DNA of 64,000 bases, from assembly GCF_024713945.1 (NCBI RefSeq), contig NC_134678.1, positions 6,696,001 to 6,760,000 of the forward strand, written 5' to 3'. This DNA is from Dermatophagoides farinae (taxonomy: Eukaryota > Arthropoda > Arachnida > Sarcoptiformes > Pyroglyphidae). This document shows, one piece after another, positions 27,101 to 39,457 of the stretch (within the stretch, counting starts at the first letter, position 1; the number at the start of each line of letters is the position of its first letter). The translations under genes were made by a program, and so were the position numbers. The notes under the pieces are model-generated. The model was not told the origin of the DNA. It did not search any database and saw only the letters and a list, made by a program, of their open reading frames with translations.

Positions 27101-30100
27101 CTCCCTATTCATCAACAATATATATGTTATTAAGGGTTGGTGAAAGTTCAAAATAATGATGACAATGATGATGATGATAAAAATAACAAAAAAAAAAATT
27201 GTCAAACATTTGGTTTTGTTTGTGTGTGAACCTTGTGTGCTAAAATGATCCATCTTTGTTGTTGGTTGTCAACATATATGTTGTCTCACTCATCTCAGAC
27301 ATTGCCGTTTTGTTAGTATAATGATGATTGTTGACGAGAAAAAAAAATTGAAAATTTTTCGTTTTCTTCACCATCATCATCATCATCATCACCATGAAAA
27401 AAACCTATTTTTTTTGCTGTTGTTGTTTTCTGATTATCAAGATGAACATTATTATTATGTATGTCATCATAATCAGAATATTGTTCACATTATCAATCAG
27501 AACTTTTTTTTTCAACAGCAACAAAAAAAAATGACACGCACACACACACACACACACATGACATAATAAATTGAATCAAACAACAACAACAACAACAAAA
27601 AAGTATTCTGTGTGTAATTTTGATTGTAATGAATGATAATTCTTTATAAAAATAAAACGTTTACGAGTGCAAAAAAATGATGATGATAAATGAATGGATT
27701 AGATTTAGATAGTTTGTATCGAAATTGAAAATGGGATATAAATGTACGTGATTAGCATGAAAAGAAATGTTAAACTTTTCAAACTTTTCAAACAATTAAC
27801 AAGCAAATAAAATAAATTGCAAAAATTAAATGATGATGATGATGATGATAACCATGTTTTTTTTCAATCAATCCAGTTTGATTGATTCAAAATCAAATGG
27901 GGAAATAAACAAGCTCATCATTTCTTTATAGAAACAAGCCAATTAATATCCATCATCATCATCATCATCATCATTTACATTCAAATTGATTATTATTCAC
28001 TTTTACATTTTTGAAAAAAAGAGGCTTCGAATGAAAGCGCGAGCATAGAAAAAAAAACACGTTTTCGTTATATAACTGTATATATTGCCTTGTTATATGT
28101 GAAACATCAATAAATACAATATACTACCACCGATGAATGGATGAATAATAAATTCATTCCATTTTATTTCATAATCATCATCGTTAAACATGGACACGAT
28201 ATATTAATTGATTTAATCTGTTAGATGAAAACAAAACAAAACGAAAATGATGAGAAAAAAAAACAAGAAAATTATTTTCAATGCTTGAATGTTTTGAATG
28301 CAATTATTTTCTTGTTGTTGTTGTTGCGTTGTATTCCGACAAACTCGAATTGAACTCGAGTTGATCTATCGTCGTTATTTTCATTGAATGAATGATAAAT
28401 GTCTAAATGGAAATGAACATATCTTGTCTTCAATCCAATATGTACGGGATTTATTATCAATTTTCCCGTCCTATGTAATAGGAATAGATGGGAATTTTTT
28501 TCAGTTGTAACTGGAAAGTGCTATAATGTTTCGATATGTTCGTTCACATCGGAATTATCATTATTCCAGGGAAAAAAATTATTTGTTTTTTTTCTGTATT
28601 TTGTTTTCGTTTGATAAATTAAAATGTCGATGGATTTGGAAAAAATCATGGACAAAAACGTGCAAACAATATGCACGTAGGTGATGTTTATATGGATATA
28701 AAATTATCATGATGATCATCCCAAATGGATATTTTTTTTTGTTCCAATCGCTCATGACAAATCGATCCACGAACTTCCTACATTTTTTTCCCTCTCCCAC
28801 ACACTTAAAATTCAACTAATTAAGTTGAGTAAGCTGATTTATGGTGAGAAAAGATCAATGAAAAAAAATGTCATCGAATTTTACATAAATCAATCATTGC
28901 TGTAATGGTATTGATGATTGGCCAAAAAATTCAAGCGACCGGAACAAAAATTCTAACAATAATCAATAAAATTCAATCATTCAAACTATTGAATCCATTA
29001 TTGTATAGGTCATAATTGTCATTTTATCAATTATAGATCATTTAATCATTTAACGATAATAATGATGATTATCATCTTTCTCATTGGATAAATAAATCCA
29101 ATAATCACCAATCCAAATGTAAAAAAACGACGACTATGAATAATAATAATGAAAAAAAATGGAAAGTATGTCGATGTGAAAATTTTAAGAGAACTTGTTG
29201 TTTTCAAATAACAAAAAACAACAACAACAACAAACTAATATCTGCAAAAAAAAACAGTCCATATATCTGATCAACCATGGGCGATTTCTGTTGTTGTTGT
29301 TGTTGGACCCACACAAATGAACGGAACAGTGTTTAAACAGGAGAGAAAGAAAAAAAACAAACGAAAATTCCCACATTCCACGCTAACAACTACATTTTTT
29401 TTCTATAAATATATTATCGCTTGGAATGGCAACAAACAAACAAACAAAACAAAACAAAAATCAAAACAACACTGATGGAAAATGAAAAAAAAATTTCACA
29501 CGAACAATTCCATTATTGAAACGAACCGATCAATCGTCGAATATGTATTTGTTCAATCATCATCATCATCATCATCACCTGTGACTTTTACCTGTCGCCA
29601 ATCGAACAATAACAACAACAACAACAAAAACAATCTATTCACACTTGTTCATCATCAATTCCAAGTTTTTTTTTGGAGAATTTGTTCAATTTTTTTTTGT
29701 CAAATGATCGAAAAAAAATTGAACATTTGAGATTTCTATTAATAGAAATCTGATGGATAAAATACCAAAGAAAAAAAAATCACCAATCTCTCCCTCACCC
29801 ATCTCTCTCAAATGTTTCTCATGGAAAAAAAACATTCGAATAAAAAAAAATTTAATTTAAAATTTACATTAAAAAAAATATCAAATCCATGTCTATATGC
29901 ACACACCAGGGGCCAACTGTACTATTATCATCATCATCATTATAATTTGATATGGTAAATGTTTTGTATGAAAAGATGGTAAACCTAACCAACCTGACCA
30001 AAATGTTACCATTTACATATACGAATTATAAATTGTCATCATCATCTCATTCATCATGTATTGTCAATGTCGATATGCTATAATTATGTTTTGGCTCGAT

Positions 30101-31630
30101 CATGATCATCATTGTGATGAAGAGAATAAAACGACCACATCATTTGATGAAAATTTTTACCAATTTGGTTAAAAAAAAGATGCTCATTTTTTTCTATTTC
30201 ATTTCTCTCAACAATGACACTCATTGCTCAATGATCATCATAGTCATCATTGCCATAGTAGGTAGGTAGGATTCGTCTTTTTTTCAATCATCATCATTAA
30301 CGGTGATGATGATGATGATGATGATGATGATAACAATGAAAATCGTGAAAAAAAACGGAAATTTAAAATCTCTTCTGCTTTTTTATTCACATTTTTCAAT
30401 TTTGATTATCATTTAATTGATTACCGGAATCGATATTTTTTTTTACCGGGAGAGAAATATATATGTCATCATTATTAAAATGAATGATACATGAATCACC
30501 AATAACACAGACAAAAAAAAACGAAACAGAACGGTCATTGTACTGGACGGAAACTCGTTGTTGCTGTTGATCATGATTATGTCATAGATTTATTTAGTTG
30601 TTTTTTTTTGGCTTCTGACATTCAACAATGAAAATTACTATTATTAACCATTACACATATATATATGCACATACATGCACACAGACACAGAGAAAAGGTT
30701 AAATTTTTTTTTTTTAGTTTGAAAGTTGAAGTTTTTTTTATAAATTATTACCATTTTTTGAATGTATTCTGTGTGTGTGTGTGTGTTTGCCGCTACAACA
30801 TGTGTCATTTACTTCCTAACATTGTCATTATCAATGAAATTTTTTTTTTGGAATTACAAAACTGTATAAAGAGTTAAATCCAATCATTATCATTATTTTG
30901 TTAGTCACTTGAATCAGAAATTTTCAAATTAGAAAAAAAATAGTCATGTTCATTTTAGGATGGAAAAAAATAATTAATTCATTTCAAGCAACGAAAACGA
31001 CGACAACAACAAAATTTCTTGAATTTGAATTTTTTTTTTATTTTGCTTCTTGTGAATTTCCAATGAATCACCTGTAGGTTATACAGACTACATATACAGA
31101 AAAAAAACAGATAGGATTGATTGACAGATAGACATGCAATTTGAAATTGTCAAATTTAGGCAAAAAACAACAACAACAACATGAATATTATAGTCATATA
31201 GACATCATGAAAGTGATTCATTAGATAGATCAAAAAAAAAAAAGAAATATAAAATGACAACAACCTGTTGCGTGGTTTGTGGTTTGTTAACAATACTGGT
31301 GATAGATAGATCATATGTATGTGGATATTGAATAACAATGAAAAATATTATCATCTTATCATTATCATCATCATATGGAAAAAAAATTCACTAAATGCCT
31401 GAATGAAGATTGTAAATAAAAAAAAAAAAAAACATTTGTCAAATGTAAATAATAGTGGTGTAGGTTGTCAATATTTTTTTTCTTCTCAGTGAATGAATGA
31501 CATTTACAATTTATTTAGAAAAAAAAACCGATTCAATCTATTGTATAGTATATTATATTGTATTTATGAATGACAATAAAATAAAAGCATATATATCGAT
31601 GAATGAACAACAAACAAAGTGTTGAGAAGC

Positions 31631-31661
<31 letters not shown>

Positions 31662-32947
31662 GTCCATATGATTAATAACAATAACAATAACAATAAATAA
31701 ATAACCGATAAATATTTTTTTTTCTTTTTGAAATTTGATTGATTCATTGCGAGAAAAAAAACTGAATGAATGAATGAATGGATGGATGGAAAATTCAAAT
31801 TTATCGGATAATAATAATAATAATTTTTTTCCAAGTTTTACATTCAATCACATTTGCCATATGGCAGCAACATGTGAAAAAAAAACAACGAAAAGAGAGA
31901 GATCCATTCAAAGATTTTGCTAACTGATTAAATGAATAATGTAAATAAATAAATAAACAGAAAGATGGTAGAAAATTTTCAACGGGTACACACACACACA
32001 CAGACAGACACAATTTCCGTCATTTTACATCATCATCATCATCATCAAGAAAAAAAAATTTCAGGTAAATAATCAAATGATTGGCCTATTTTTTTCATCA
32101 AAAATTTTTTTGGTGACTATGTATTTATCAAAAAAAAAAAAAAAAAAAAAAATTATGAATCACTCACTCACTCATTCATTTCATTTTCATTTTTTTACGA
32201 TTTTACCTTGCCATTCATTCGATGCATTTCTATAATGAATAAATACATCGAACAATAAATCAAAGATTGACAAGACAACAACAACGACGAAAAAAATTGG
32301 GCCAAAAAAAAATTCAAATTTAAACCAAAAAAAAAATCTAGATTATCAAAAATTCTATTTTTTTTCTCTCGAACCAGAGAAAAATAGATATCAAATGGAA
32401 AGAAATGATCAACAATTTTTTTTTCAATTATCATTTGAAAAATGATCGACTGAACACGAAACTAAACGACTAAACAAAACGAAATGGAAAAAAAGCACCA
32501 CCACCAAAAAAAATGAGACAATGAATTGAAATTTTAAAATTAGAAACATCTAGACCAAAAAATAATAATAATTTGAATACACCACCATTTTTTTTTCTGT
32601 AATGGATATTTCAGATATTCAAAACAAAAAAAAAATCCAAATCGACAACAATCAAAAACAATTGATAGAGAAAGAAAGAAAATGTGTTTGTAAAAGTTTT
32701 TGAATTCAAAATAAAAATGTTGGAAAATTTTTATATTTACAATTTTAAACGATTCGATCGGTTTTGGTGTCGATGGCCGAGCCATTTGGTCATCGGCATT
32801 TGTTGATGATGTTGATGTTTGATCGATTTCGGTGGCTGTGGTTGTCATTGGTGGAGATGTTGCCGTTGTTGTTGTTGTTGTTGTTGCTGTTGTTGTTGAT
32901 TGTGGCCCAATGGCCGATGTTAATGGCTGTGCCGAAATGACGGGCAT
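9112..32947 (-). CDS. Myo15: Unconventional myosin XV (MyTH4-FERM myosin)
   Basis: I rebuilt 23 coding exons whose phases all agree (9,945 nt, 3,314 residues). From 5' they are 32947-32741, 24779-24663, 24547-24429, 23260-23197, 23116-22989, 22915-22841, 22750-22550, 22471-18331, 18265-15777, 15717-15621, 15540-15369, 12635-12502, 12424-12209, 12071-11926, 11851-11680, 11569-11500, 11064-10988, 10847-10765, 10682-10282, 10197-9713, 9642-9556, 9466-9332 and 9240-9112. Domains: Ser/Thr-rich leader (1-69); SH3-like GDPVWFDDG; motor to about 820 with P-loop GESGSGKT (238-245), switch [11 protein letters not shown] and switch II DMFGFE; three IQ-like motifs (about 834-898); MyTH4 (about 1014-1160); FERM F1-like part; a very long disordered stretch with a 12-Pro run; FERM-like part (about 2384-2560); SH3 (about 2565-2645); MyTH4 (about 2757-3035); FERM to the end. 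This order is that of myosin XV (human MYO15A, Drosophila Myo10A), an actin motor of filopodia/stereocilia tips. Exon 1 is the least certain: its acceptor is only AAAAAAAG, but phase and the joined FKIGDPVWF fit. Confidence 0.92.
12636..15368 (-). other. Large intron of the myosin gene, inside the SH3 domain
   Basis: This 2.7 kb intron splits the SH3 domain between LAKG and WAFGV. It is filled with CA/GT tracts (near 12721-12742, 13609-13634, 14982-15003), ATG/CAT repeats and A/T runs. I see no nested gene on either strand. Confidence 0.7.
23261..24428 (-). other. Intron in the motor-domain coding region
   Basis: This 1.17 kb intron separates DDMINL from DLHESALFW at the start of the motor. 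It contains GA and GT tracts (near 23613-23633 and 23673-23688). No coding content is recognised. Confidence 0.7.
31631..31657. repeat. A27 homopolymer
   Basis: Twenty-seven consecutive A lie in the putative first intron of the myosin gene. There is no flanking target-site duplication or retroposon body that I can recognise. Confidence 0.9.
32130..32152. repeat. A23 homopolymer
   Basis: Twenty-three consecutive A form a simple repeat about 590 bp downstream (in gene direction) of the proposed first myosin exon. Confidence 0.9.
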
Positions 32948-35900
32948 TTTGAATGAATTTAGATTAACAACAACAAAAACAACAACGGTAGTAAGCCAAA
33001 ATTATGGTTATGGCCAAACAAATTATTATCTATTTTATTTATTTAATCAAGAAAAAAAAATGGCCACAAACATAGACACAGACACAAAAACACAAGGATG
33101 GCTAAAAAAAAATATCTAGACTTAATAATGTAGAATTTTAATTGGTTATCAATCATCAAGCGTTTTTTTTTATCCTAATCATCGATATGAACATGAACTG
33201 ATGGTGATGATGATGATCGATGATTGATAATTTTTCTGTTTCTCTTATTTTCGATGCCAAGTTTTAATCGAGTAATAAGAATCGGGCCATTAATATATGA
33301 TGATGGCGGTGGTGGTGAATTTTTGCCACGACCACAAAAAAAACAGACAAAGACACAGTTAAATTTGGCGGTAATTTTTTTGTTGTTGTTGTTGTTGTTA
33401 TTCGGTAATCGATTCTTTGATGATTTTGATAATGATGATAAGGATTTGAACTAGAAGTTTTCGTTGTTGTTGATGATGATATTTAAAGTGTAGATTGAAA
33501 AACAAAAAATTTGCACATGGACAAAAGGAACTTTGGGAATGAAAAAAAAAAAAATTTTTTTCTTGAATAAATCTTGTTGATGTCGATTGAATTCAATTAG
33601 AGAATGAGAAAAAAATAGGAACAAAATGATTTAAATTGCACTGAAAAACAATGACAAAAAAAAACATTGATATTATGTGATTGGCGAGTACATTCGATTA
33701 TTCGAATGGATGCTCATCAATCGACAGATGTTATCAGTGATGAAGAATATTTATTCATGCCATTATCATCTATTCAAAATAATAATAAATGATTTTTTAT
33801 AAAGAATCATACGTTTCAATTTCAATTTTCAACCATCATCAACCATCACCACACCACCACCACAACAACAAAAACAACAACAACAATCACCACCACGTTC
33901 AATGGCCATATCTCGTCGTATATGCATATTAATATGCTACATGTCGATGATGATGATGATGATGTTGTCGATATTTGATGGAGATTTCACACAAACATCA
34001 TGATGATGATCTTTTTTTTGCAGGTAAACTTTTCTGCTTCTTCTTTTTCTTCTTGTGGAGCTACATTAATAATAATCTAAAGGTAAGAAGAGCATCAGCA
34101 ACAAGAAGAAGAGTAAAATAACACAAAACAAATGTGAATCAGAAGAAAAAATCCACCACCACCACCACCACCATCATCATCATCATTATCATCATCATCA
34201 ACAGCAGCAGTGAATTCATTTTTTAAAGTTAAAATGAAAAAAAAACGAATGAACAAACGAACAGATCTCGTTGTAGTTGTTGTTGAGAATGTGATATTCG
34301 CTTCTAAAATGAAAAAAAAAATGTTCTCGCAACTTGTTGTTATTGTCGGGAAAGCATTCATATACACAGACACATAGTGCCATGGCATTCTCATTTGAAC
34401 TTTTTCTTCTTCTTCTTCTTCTTAATCGAAGTCATCAAGCAACAACAGGTAGTGTTTGTCGAAATATTTGTGTTTCGGCGGCCAAAGGCAAGAAATAAAA
34501 AAAAAATACCTGTTCGTTCCTCTCTTCTTCATACAAATCAATGAGCTCTCTTTTAAGTTGAAATCACTTCATTCATCAAGGAATCTTCATCATCATCATC
34601 ATCATCATCAGTCTATAATGGTGGTGGTCTTGTATTTATACAACAAACACATACCACCACTACTGCCACCATACATAATAACCGACCATGGTTATGATGA
34701 TGATGATGATGATGAAGACCACGTCGACCGTCGTCGTCGATCATCTTGATAGGCCATATACCTGGTCCATGATCACCATCGATATATCTTCTTTCTTCTT
34801 ATTGCCTTACAATATTTTCGGACCTGTTGCAATCGTTTTTTTTCCAAAATTACAACTACAACTACAACAGAAGATACTACGATTAACGAATAAACAAGAA
34901 CTTCTATGTATAATATTTACCGTGAACTAATGGACATTGGGAATGTCGTCTACCTTTTTTTTATAAATTTTTTCTTTTTTTTTCGTCGTCGTCGATCTTG
35001 TCATGATCAATAGCATCATCATCATCATCATTGGACAACAAATGTTGTTGTTAGTGTCCGTCCTTCTTATGTACTAAAAAATTCGACAACTTTGTTATAT
35101 GTTGCATATGTTAAATAGTTTTTCCTTTTCTTCATTCGTTGAATCACATGAGTATGAGTTTCTGTGGGGAACGAGAAAAAAAAAGATTTAGTTTAAATCA
35201 AAGTTGCAATTGACAAAATTGGATTATACTATGATAACGATAATGATGAAAAAAGGAAATGAAAAACGGAAAAAGTGACCGCTAACGGCTAAATCACACA
35301 TAAATAAATCTATATGAGCGGTCAACGATCAAGTCTATATACACACACACACACACAGAGAGAGAGAGGCCAAGATTATAGCATTATAAACATTGATGGC
35401 AATCATGATTATGATAATGATTATGATGATGATGATGATGATGAGATATTGAAAGACATAGATTTAAACAGATGAAAAAATAAGGTGTGCCATGGTTAAT
35501 CTTTGGGTTTCTGTTGATTTTTCATTATAAGGAATATGCACGAGTTCGAATTCGAATGGGGGGGGTGTAAGAAATCTGGTTCGGCTATATCGACATTCGA
35601 ATGTGTGTGTGTGTAATTATATATGATGATGAATTAGTTGGTACAAATTTTTACTACCTCTAAATCATCATCATCATAAATTGATTAAGAATTTATGCGT
35701 GTTTGCCCATGGAACAAAAAACCGGTTCGATATTTGTAATATTAAAAAACAGATGATGAAATTTCGAATCGAATTTAACGATCTGGTTGGTTTTACAAAG
35801 TTTTCGTCCGTTTTTTTTCGACAACGGTAAATAGGGATGTCCGTGTGTGTGTGTGTGTGTGGATTTTAGCATTTGAAATATTCAAGTATATGTCGATGAT

Positions 35901-36824
35901 GATGATGATGACGTGTTGTTATTTTTTTTTTTTTGTTTAAAGCAAAGGAATTTGCCTCGAAGCTTCACATCCACCAATCGATCGACAAGAGTTATATATA
36001 AATGTTTGTATAAATCGAACATCATTTTTTTTTCTTTTACTTATTTGATTTTTCTTCTCCACACCGGTTCGAACAATAAATAATCGGCACATATCTCTTG
36101 TTCTTGTTATTGTTGCTGATCAAATTTGATGTCTTGACTGGATTTTTTTTTACCGTTTTCCGTCTTCTTTGATTATTATTTGTTGTCGATTGTCGATGAT
36201 GCTAAGTCATGTGTTTACCTAGCCATTTATATATAATATAAGTATATTATTTACCCAATTTTTTCGGGTATGTACCCGTGTGTGTGTGTGTGTATGTGCT
36301 TGAATAAAGTAAAAAAAACCGGGCAAAAAATAAAATACTTCAGACACAATGATGAATAAATACATATATACAGGTCATATATTGTAGCAAAAAAAAAAGA
36401 AAAAAAATTTACATATGTTCTTGAGAATTATTTTTGTTTTTTAGAATTATTTCCAATATATATGTTTTTTTTCTTGCTTGCTGGCATTCGAAGATGTTTC
36501 TTTGTGATTTGTGAAAAAAAAATACGAAAAAAAGGTCATTTGTTGTTGTTGTTGATTCACAAATTTACAAATTTTTGCCCATTGTTTTTGTAAATTTAAC
36601 ACACACACACACACACATAATTCAAGGCTGAAAGCATTGTTTTTTTTGAAACAAATCAAATTTATTTTTATTTTTTTAAAAAAATTTTAAAAAAAGAATT
36701 TGTTTATTTATAACGAGTGTGTGTGTGTATGAAAATCAATTTGAAATGAAATTTTTCGAATGTTTATTTTTTGTTAATTTTCATAGCCATTAGCGACATC
36801 TGATGGTGGTGATAAAAATTTTTT
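32948..36824. other. Intergenic region between the myosin start and the gene island
   Basis: The region is repeat-rich: CAA/GTT and GAT runs, CA tracts near 35341-35356 and 36600-36616, and a G7 run near 35559-35565. It presumably contains the myosin promoter and 5' UTR on the minus strand, but no promoter element is recognisable. Open frames here are repeat-driven and show no domain. Confidence 0.55.
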
Positions 36825-37590
36825 TTAACAAATCGAACCAAATACATATGATGATGATATTGTACCATTTAATGTTTCTGGTAGAAAGCTACGAAATTTT
36901 CGTTCCAATTGTTTTATTCGTTCATCAAGCCATATTTCGGTTATTTCATTTTGATCAACATCAATAAATCCATCCAATTCATCCATTAATGATTGTAATT
37001 GTGATCGATATTGTTTATTTTTAGCAATTTCATCCAAAAGAAAATCCAATTCAATTTCATTGATTTTTTCATTACCAATCATTGATAGTTTTTCTGATCC
37101 ATCCAATTTTTGTAATTCTTCATTCAATTTTTCAATATTTTCACGTTTTTCTTGTGCTATTTTTTCATCATCGAAATGTTCCATTTTTGATTTTAATTTC
37201 ATTAATTTTTCAATCATTTTATCACAATCGTTGGATTGTTTTTCCAATTTTTCAATTTCATCACTATAGGTTGTTTGTCCCAATGTACAATATAGTTTAT
37301 CCAGTTGTTTCAGAATGTCTTCACTGAAACCAAAGAAAAGTTAAAAAAATATCACTGCCAAAAATGAAAATAACATACCTGACATTTGGATCAAATGGTT
37401 TAGATTGATCTAAATCGATACCCAATCTAGCTAGATTCCATGCCAATTTGGTTGCTTCTTTCACCAATGAATGATCAAAACATTTTAGAAATGCTGCTGA
37501 TAATGAAGTTTTTTCACCAAATTCATCGATTATTTTTTGCTCCATCGTTTTGTTTTGTTTGATCAAATCGAGTAAAATTGACAGTTGCAA
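36825..37590 (-). CDS. Small coiled-coil protein, family not recognised
   Basis: Two exons (37590-37379 and 37323-36825) flank a 55 bp intron with good ends (AG/GTATGT..TTTCAG/T) and join in phase to 236 residues. The first 70 residues look helical and conserved-like (LSAAFLKCFDHSLVKEATKLAWNL is followed by a PFDPNVRSED segment). Residues about 90-215 are strongly charged heptad-like coiled coil (IEKLEKQ..MIEKLMKLKSKM..). There is no signal peptide or membrane segment. An in-frame Met 15 codons later (37545) is an alternative start. The shape (small helical N-terminus plus coiled coil) resembles subunits of cytoskeletal or kinetochore/augmin-type complexes, but I cannot assign one. It is divergently paired with the ankyrin gene 190 bp away. 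Confidence 0.8.
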
Positions 37591-37780
37591 CGGTTTGAAT
37601 TTTTATCATTCAGACTCAATAAATTGCGATTGCGTACAATAAACACATGTGTGAGATGCTTGGTTTATACAATGCATGTATACGCGCTCGAAATTGTTGT
37701 TTTATTTCAATATTGTTTTTCAAATTACGAAATACAATTTGACAAACAAATCAATCATTCAATCGAAATATATAGAAAAC
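37591..37780. promoter_or_regulatory. Divergent intergenic region (coiled-coil gene / ankyrin gene)
   Basis: 190 bp separate the two start codons on opposite strands, so the two promoters must overlap or be shared unless 5' UTR exons lie elsewhere. No TATA box or named motif stands out. The role is inferred from geometry only. Confidence 0.45.
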
Positions 37781-39357
37781 ATGTCTGAACATGATTCTGG
37801 AGTTGATTCTGGCAATGAAGATTCTAATAATGATTTAATTCATAGAACTGATGATGAAATGAATTATGAAGATGATGATGATGATGATGATGACGACGAT
37901 GACGATGATGAAATTGATAATAATCGAAATGACCAAATAATAAATGAAATCAATCCTCCTATTGTGATCGAATCAAATCACCATCATGATGATGATGGTG
38001 ATGAATCATCTAATCCTACAAATGGTACAATTAGATCGAATATACAACCTATTGATCAACGGATAATGGCTACATCATCATCATCATCATCAGACACTTT
38101 ATCATATAAACAAGAGTCAATGAACATTAATCAACCATTACCATCAACATCATCTTCATCTATCTCAATACCATATACAAATATGTTTCGAATGCGTTCC
38201 ATTTCCATAAACGAACATACAATGGATAATGATCCAGATGGTTCATTATCACCACCATCATCATCAACATCATCACAATGTTCATCATATTCATCGATAA
38301 ATTCGGCCACTACAATGATAACAAATATAAATCTTTGTGGTTTAAATTTCACCGTCAATAAACAGGATCTAAATAAATTATGGAATTTCTACAATGGTCA
38401 ACAACAACATAATTTTATACCAAAAATGAAATGTGCCAAAACAATACGTTATCGTAATCAACATTATCCTCAATATAATGCCAATCAACATGGTATGATA
38501 ATTATTTGGTTGAAATATTTTTTTTTCTTTTGAATCAAAAGTAATCTAATTTAATTTTTTTTTTTTAATTTCATTGAATCAAAAAGTTGAAATATTTTTT
38601 TTTCTTTTGAATCAAAAGTAATCTAATTTAATTTTTTTTTTAATTTCATTCGAATCAAAAAGAAGAAAAATCATTACGAAATGCCGCCAATTGTGGTAAT
38701 GTAGATATGATAAAACAATTGTTACAACAATCACAACATATCAATGTTAATGCAAGTGATGAACGTAAACGAACTGCCTTACATTTTGCATCTGTACGTG
38801 GTTATAATGATATTGGTTAGTAATTGATTGAAAATTTTTTTTTTCTAAAAAATTCCTAATATTTTATATTCTGTAATAATGGTAAATTATTCACAGCCTG
38901 GCTATTATTGATTAATGGTGCCGATCCAAATACACGTGATGTTGTTGGCAATACTCCATTACATTTGGCTGTTTGTGCATCTAGATTAGATATGGTCATT
39001 TTATTATTGAAAAATGGTGCCATTTGTACATCATACGATAATAATGGCCGTACACCAATAAATCTTGCACATTCAAAATTATTATATCTATCAAAATCAT
39101 TGGAAAAACGTCGAATTATTCTATCGTCGTCTTCAGAGCAATCATCATCGACAGGAGAATCATTGGAAAAATTAAAACTAGAAATAATGAAAATATCTAT
39201 AATGTTGCAAATATATTTTGAAAAATGTAAATCCGATGCTGAAAAATGTATAAATATGGATATTATAAAGAATCGTGTTGAACAAAGTCAAACATCACAA
39301 GAAATTGAAAATGATGTTAATGATCTATTGAAATGTTTACAGGATTGGTCATTGTAA
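37781..39357 (+). CDS. ANKRD54: Ankyrin-repeat protein, ANKRD54-like
   Basis: Three exons (37781-38492, 38663-38815, 38897-39357) join in phase to 441 residues. The N-terminal half is acidic and Ser-rich, opening MSEHDSGVDSGNED and containing an Asp run. From about residue 238 come ankyrin repeats: SLRNAANCGNVDMIKQLL, RTALHFASVRGYNDIAWLLL, then NGADPNTRD..GNTPLHLAV and NNGRTPINLAHSKL. The helical tail (LEIMKISIMLQIYF..) ends DLLKCLQDWSL. Repeat layout and tail match vertebrate ANKRD54, an adaptor that binds Lyn/Btk-type kinases and shuttles between nucleus and cytoplasm; that function in an arthropod is not established here. I start at the ATG at 37781 because an upstream in-frame extension is hydrophobic AT-rich sequence. 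The first intron carries a 76-77 bp tandem duplication that repeats its acceptor. Its 3' end faces the pseudokinase gene. Confidence 0.85.
38510..38662 (+). repeat. Tandem duplication of about 77 bp within an intron
   Basis: Copy 1 (38510-38586) and copy 2 (38587-38662) both start TTGAAATATTTT and end GAATCAAAAAG. They differ only in a T-run length (12 versus 10) and one inserted C. Copy 2 ends exactly at the acceptor AG used for exon 2 of the ankyrin gene, so copy 1 holds an identical-looking decoy acceptor at 38585-38586. Confidence 0.95.
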
Positions 39358-39375
39358 TTTGTTTGTTTGTTTTTT

Positions 39376-39445
39376 TTTATTTGCATTTTTTCACCTTTTT
39401 TCTATGTCATATTTATCGAAAAAAAAATCATTTTTTTTTAATAAA
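39376..39445. terminator. Crossed polyadenylation signals of converging genes
   Basis: AATAAA on the plus strand is at 39440-39445, 83 nt past the ankyrin stop. AATAAA on the minus strand is at 39376-39381, about 77 nt past the pseudokinase stop. Each signal lies beyond the other, so the mature 3' UTRs would overlap by roughly 100 nt if both are used. Confidence 0.55.
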
Positions 39446-39457
39446 ATCAATTTTCAT

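Larger units (their letters stand above)
24780..32740 (-). other. Putative 8 kb first coding intron of the myosin gene
   Basis: The stretch is dominated by GAT/ATC repeats, GT/CA tracts (for example near 25919-25940, 27001-27021 and 30769-30786), AACA/CAA repeats and long A runs (31631-31657, 32130-32152). I found no exon with a recognisable domain. If exon 1 at 32947-32741 is wrong, this is simply upstream intergenic DNA with the true start exon hidden in it or nearby. Confidence 0.55.

Noticed and set aside
30257-30270. GTAGGTAGGTAGG direct repeat considered as a tRNA or mobile-element end
   Set aside because: There is no cloverleaf, B-box or terminal repeat around it. I found no tRNA, rRNA, CRISPR or intact transposon anywhere in the window.
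31533-31847. Two overlapping minus-strand frames of about 100 codons
   Set aside because: They run through A27 and AAT/AAC repeats and encode poly-Phe and Ile/Val runs; this is simple-repeat translation.
34456-34930. Two plus-strand frames with His, Asp and Met runs
   Set aside because: They are CAT/GAT microsatellites read in different frames, without a domain or codon signal.
37676-37780. Upstream in-frame extension of the ankyrin protein (35 codons earlier Met)
   Set aside because: It is hydrophobic AT-rich sequence without family resemblance and would consume the divergent promoter. The ATG at 37781 opens the acidic N-terminus expected.
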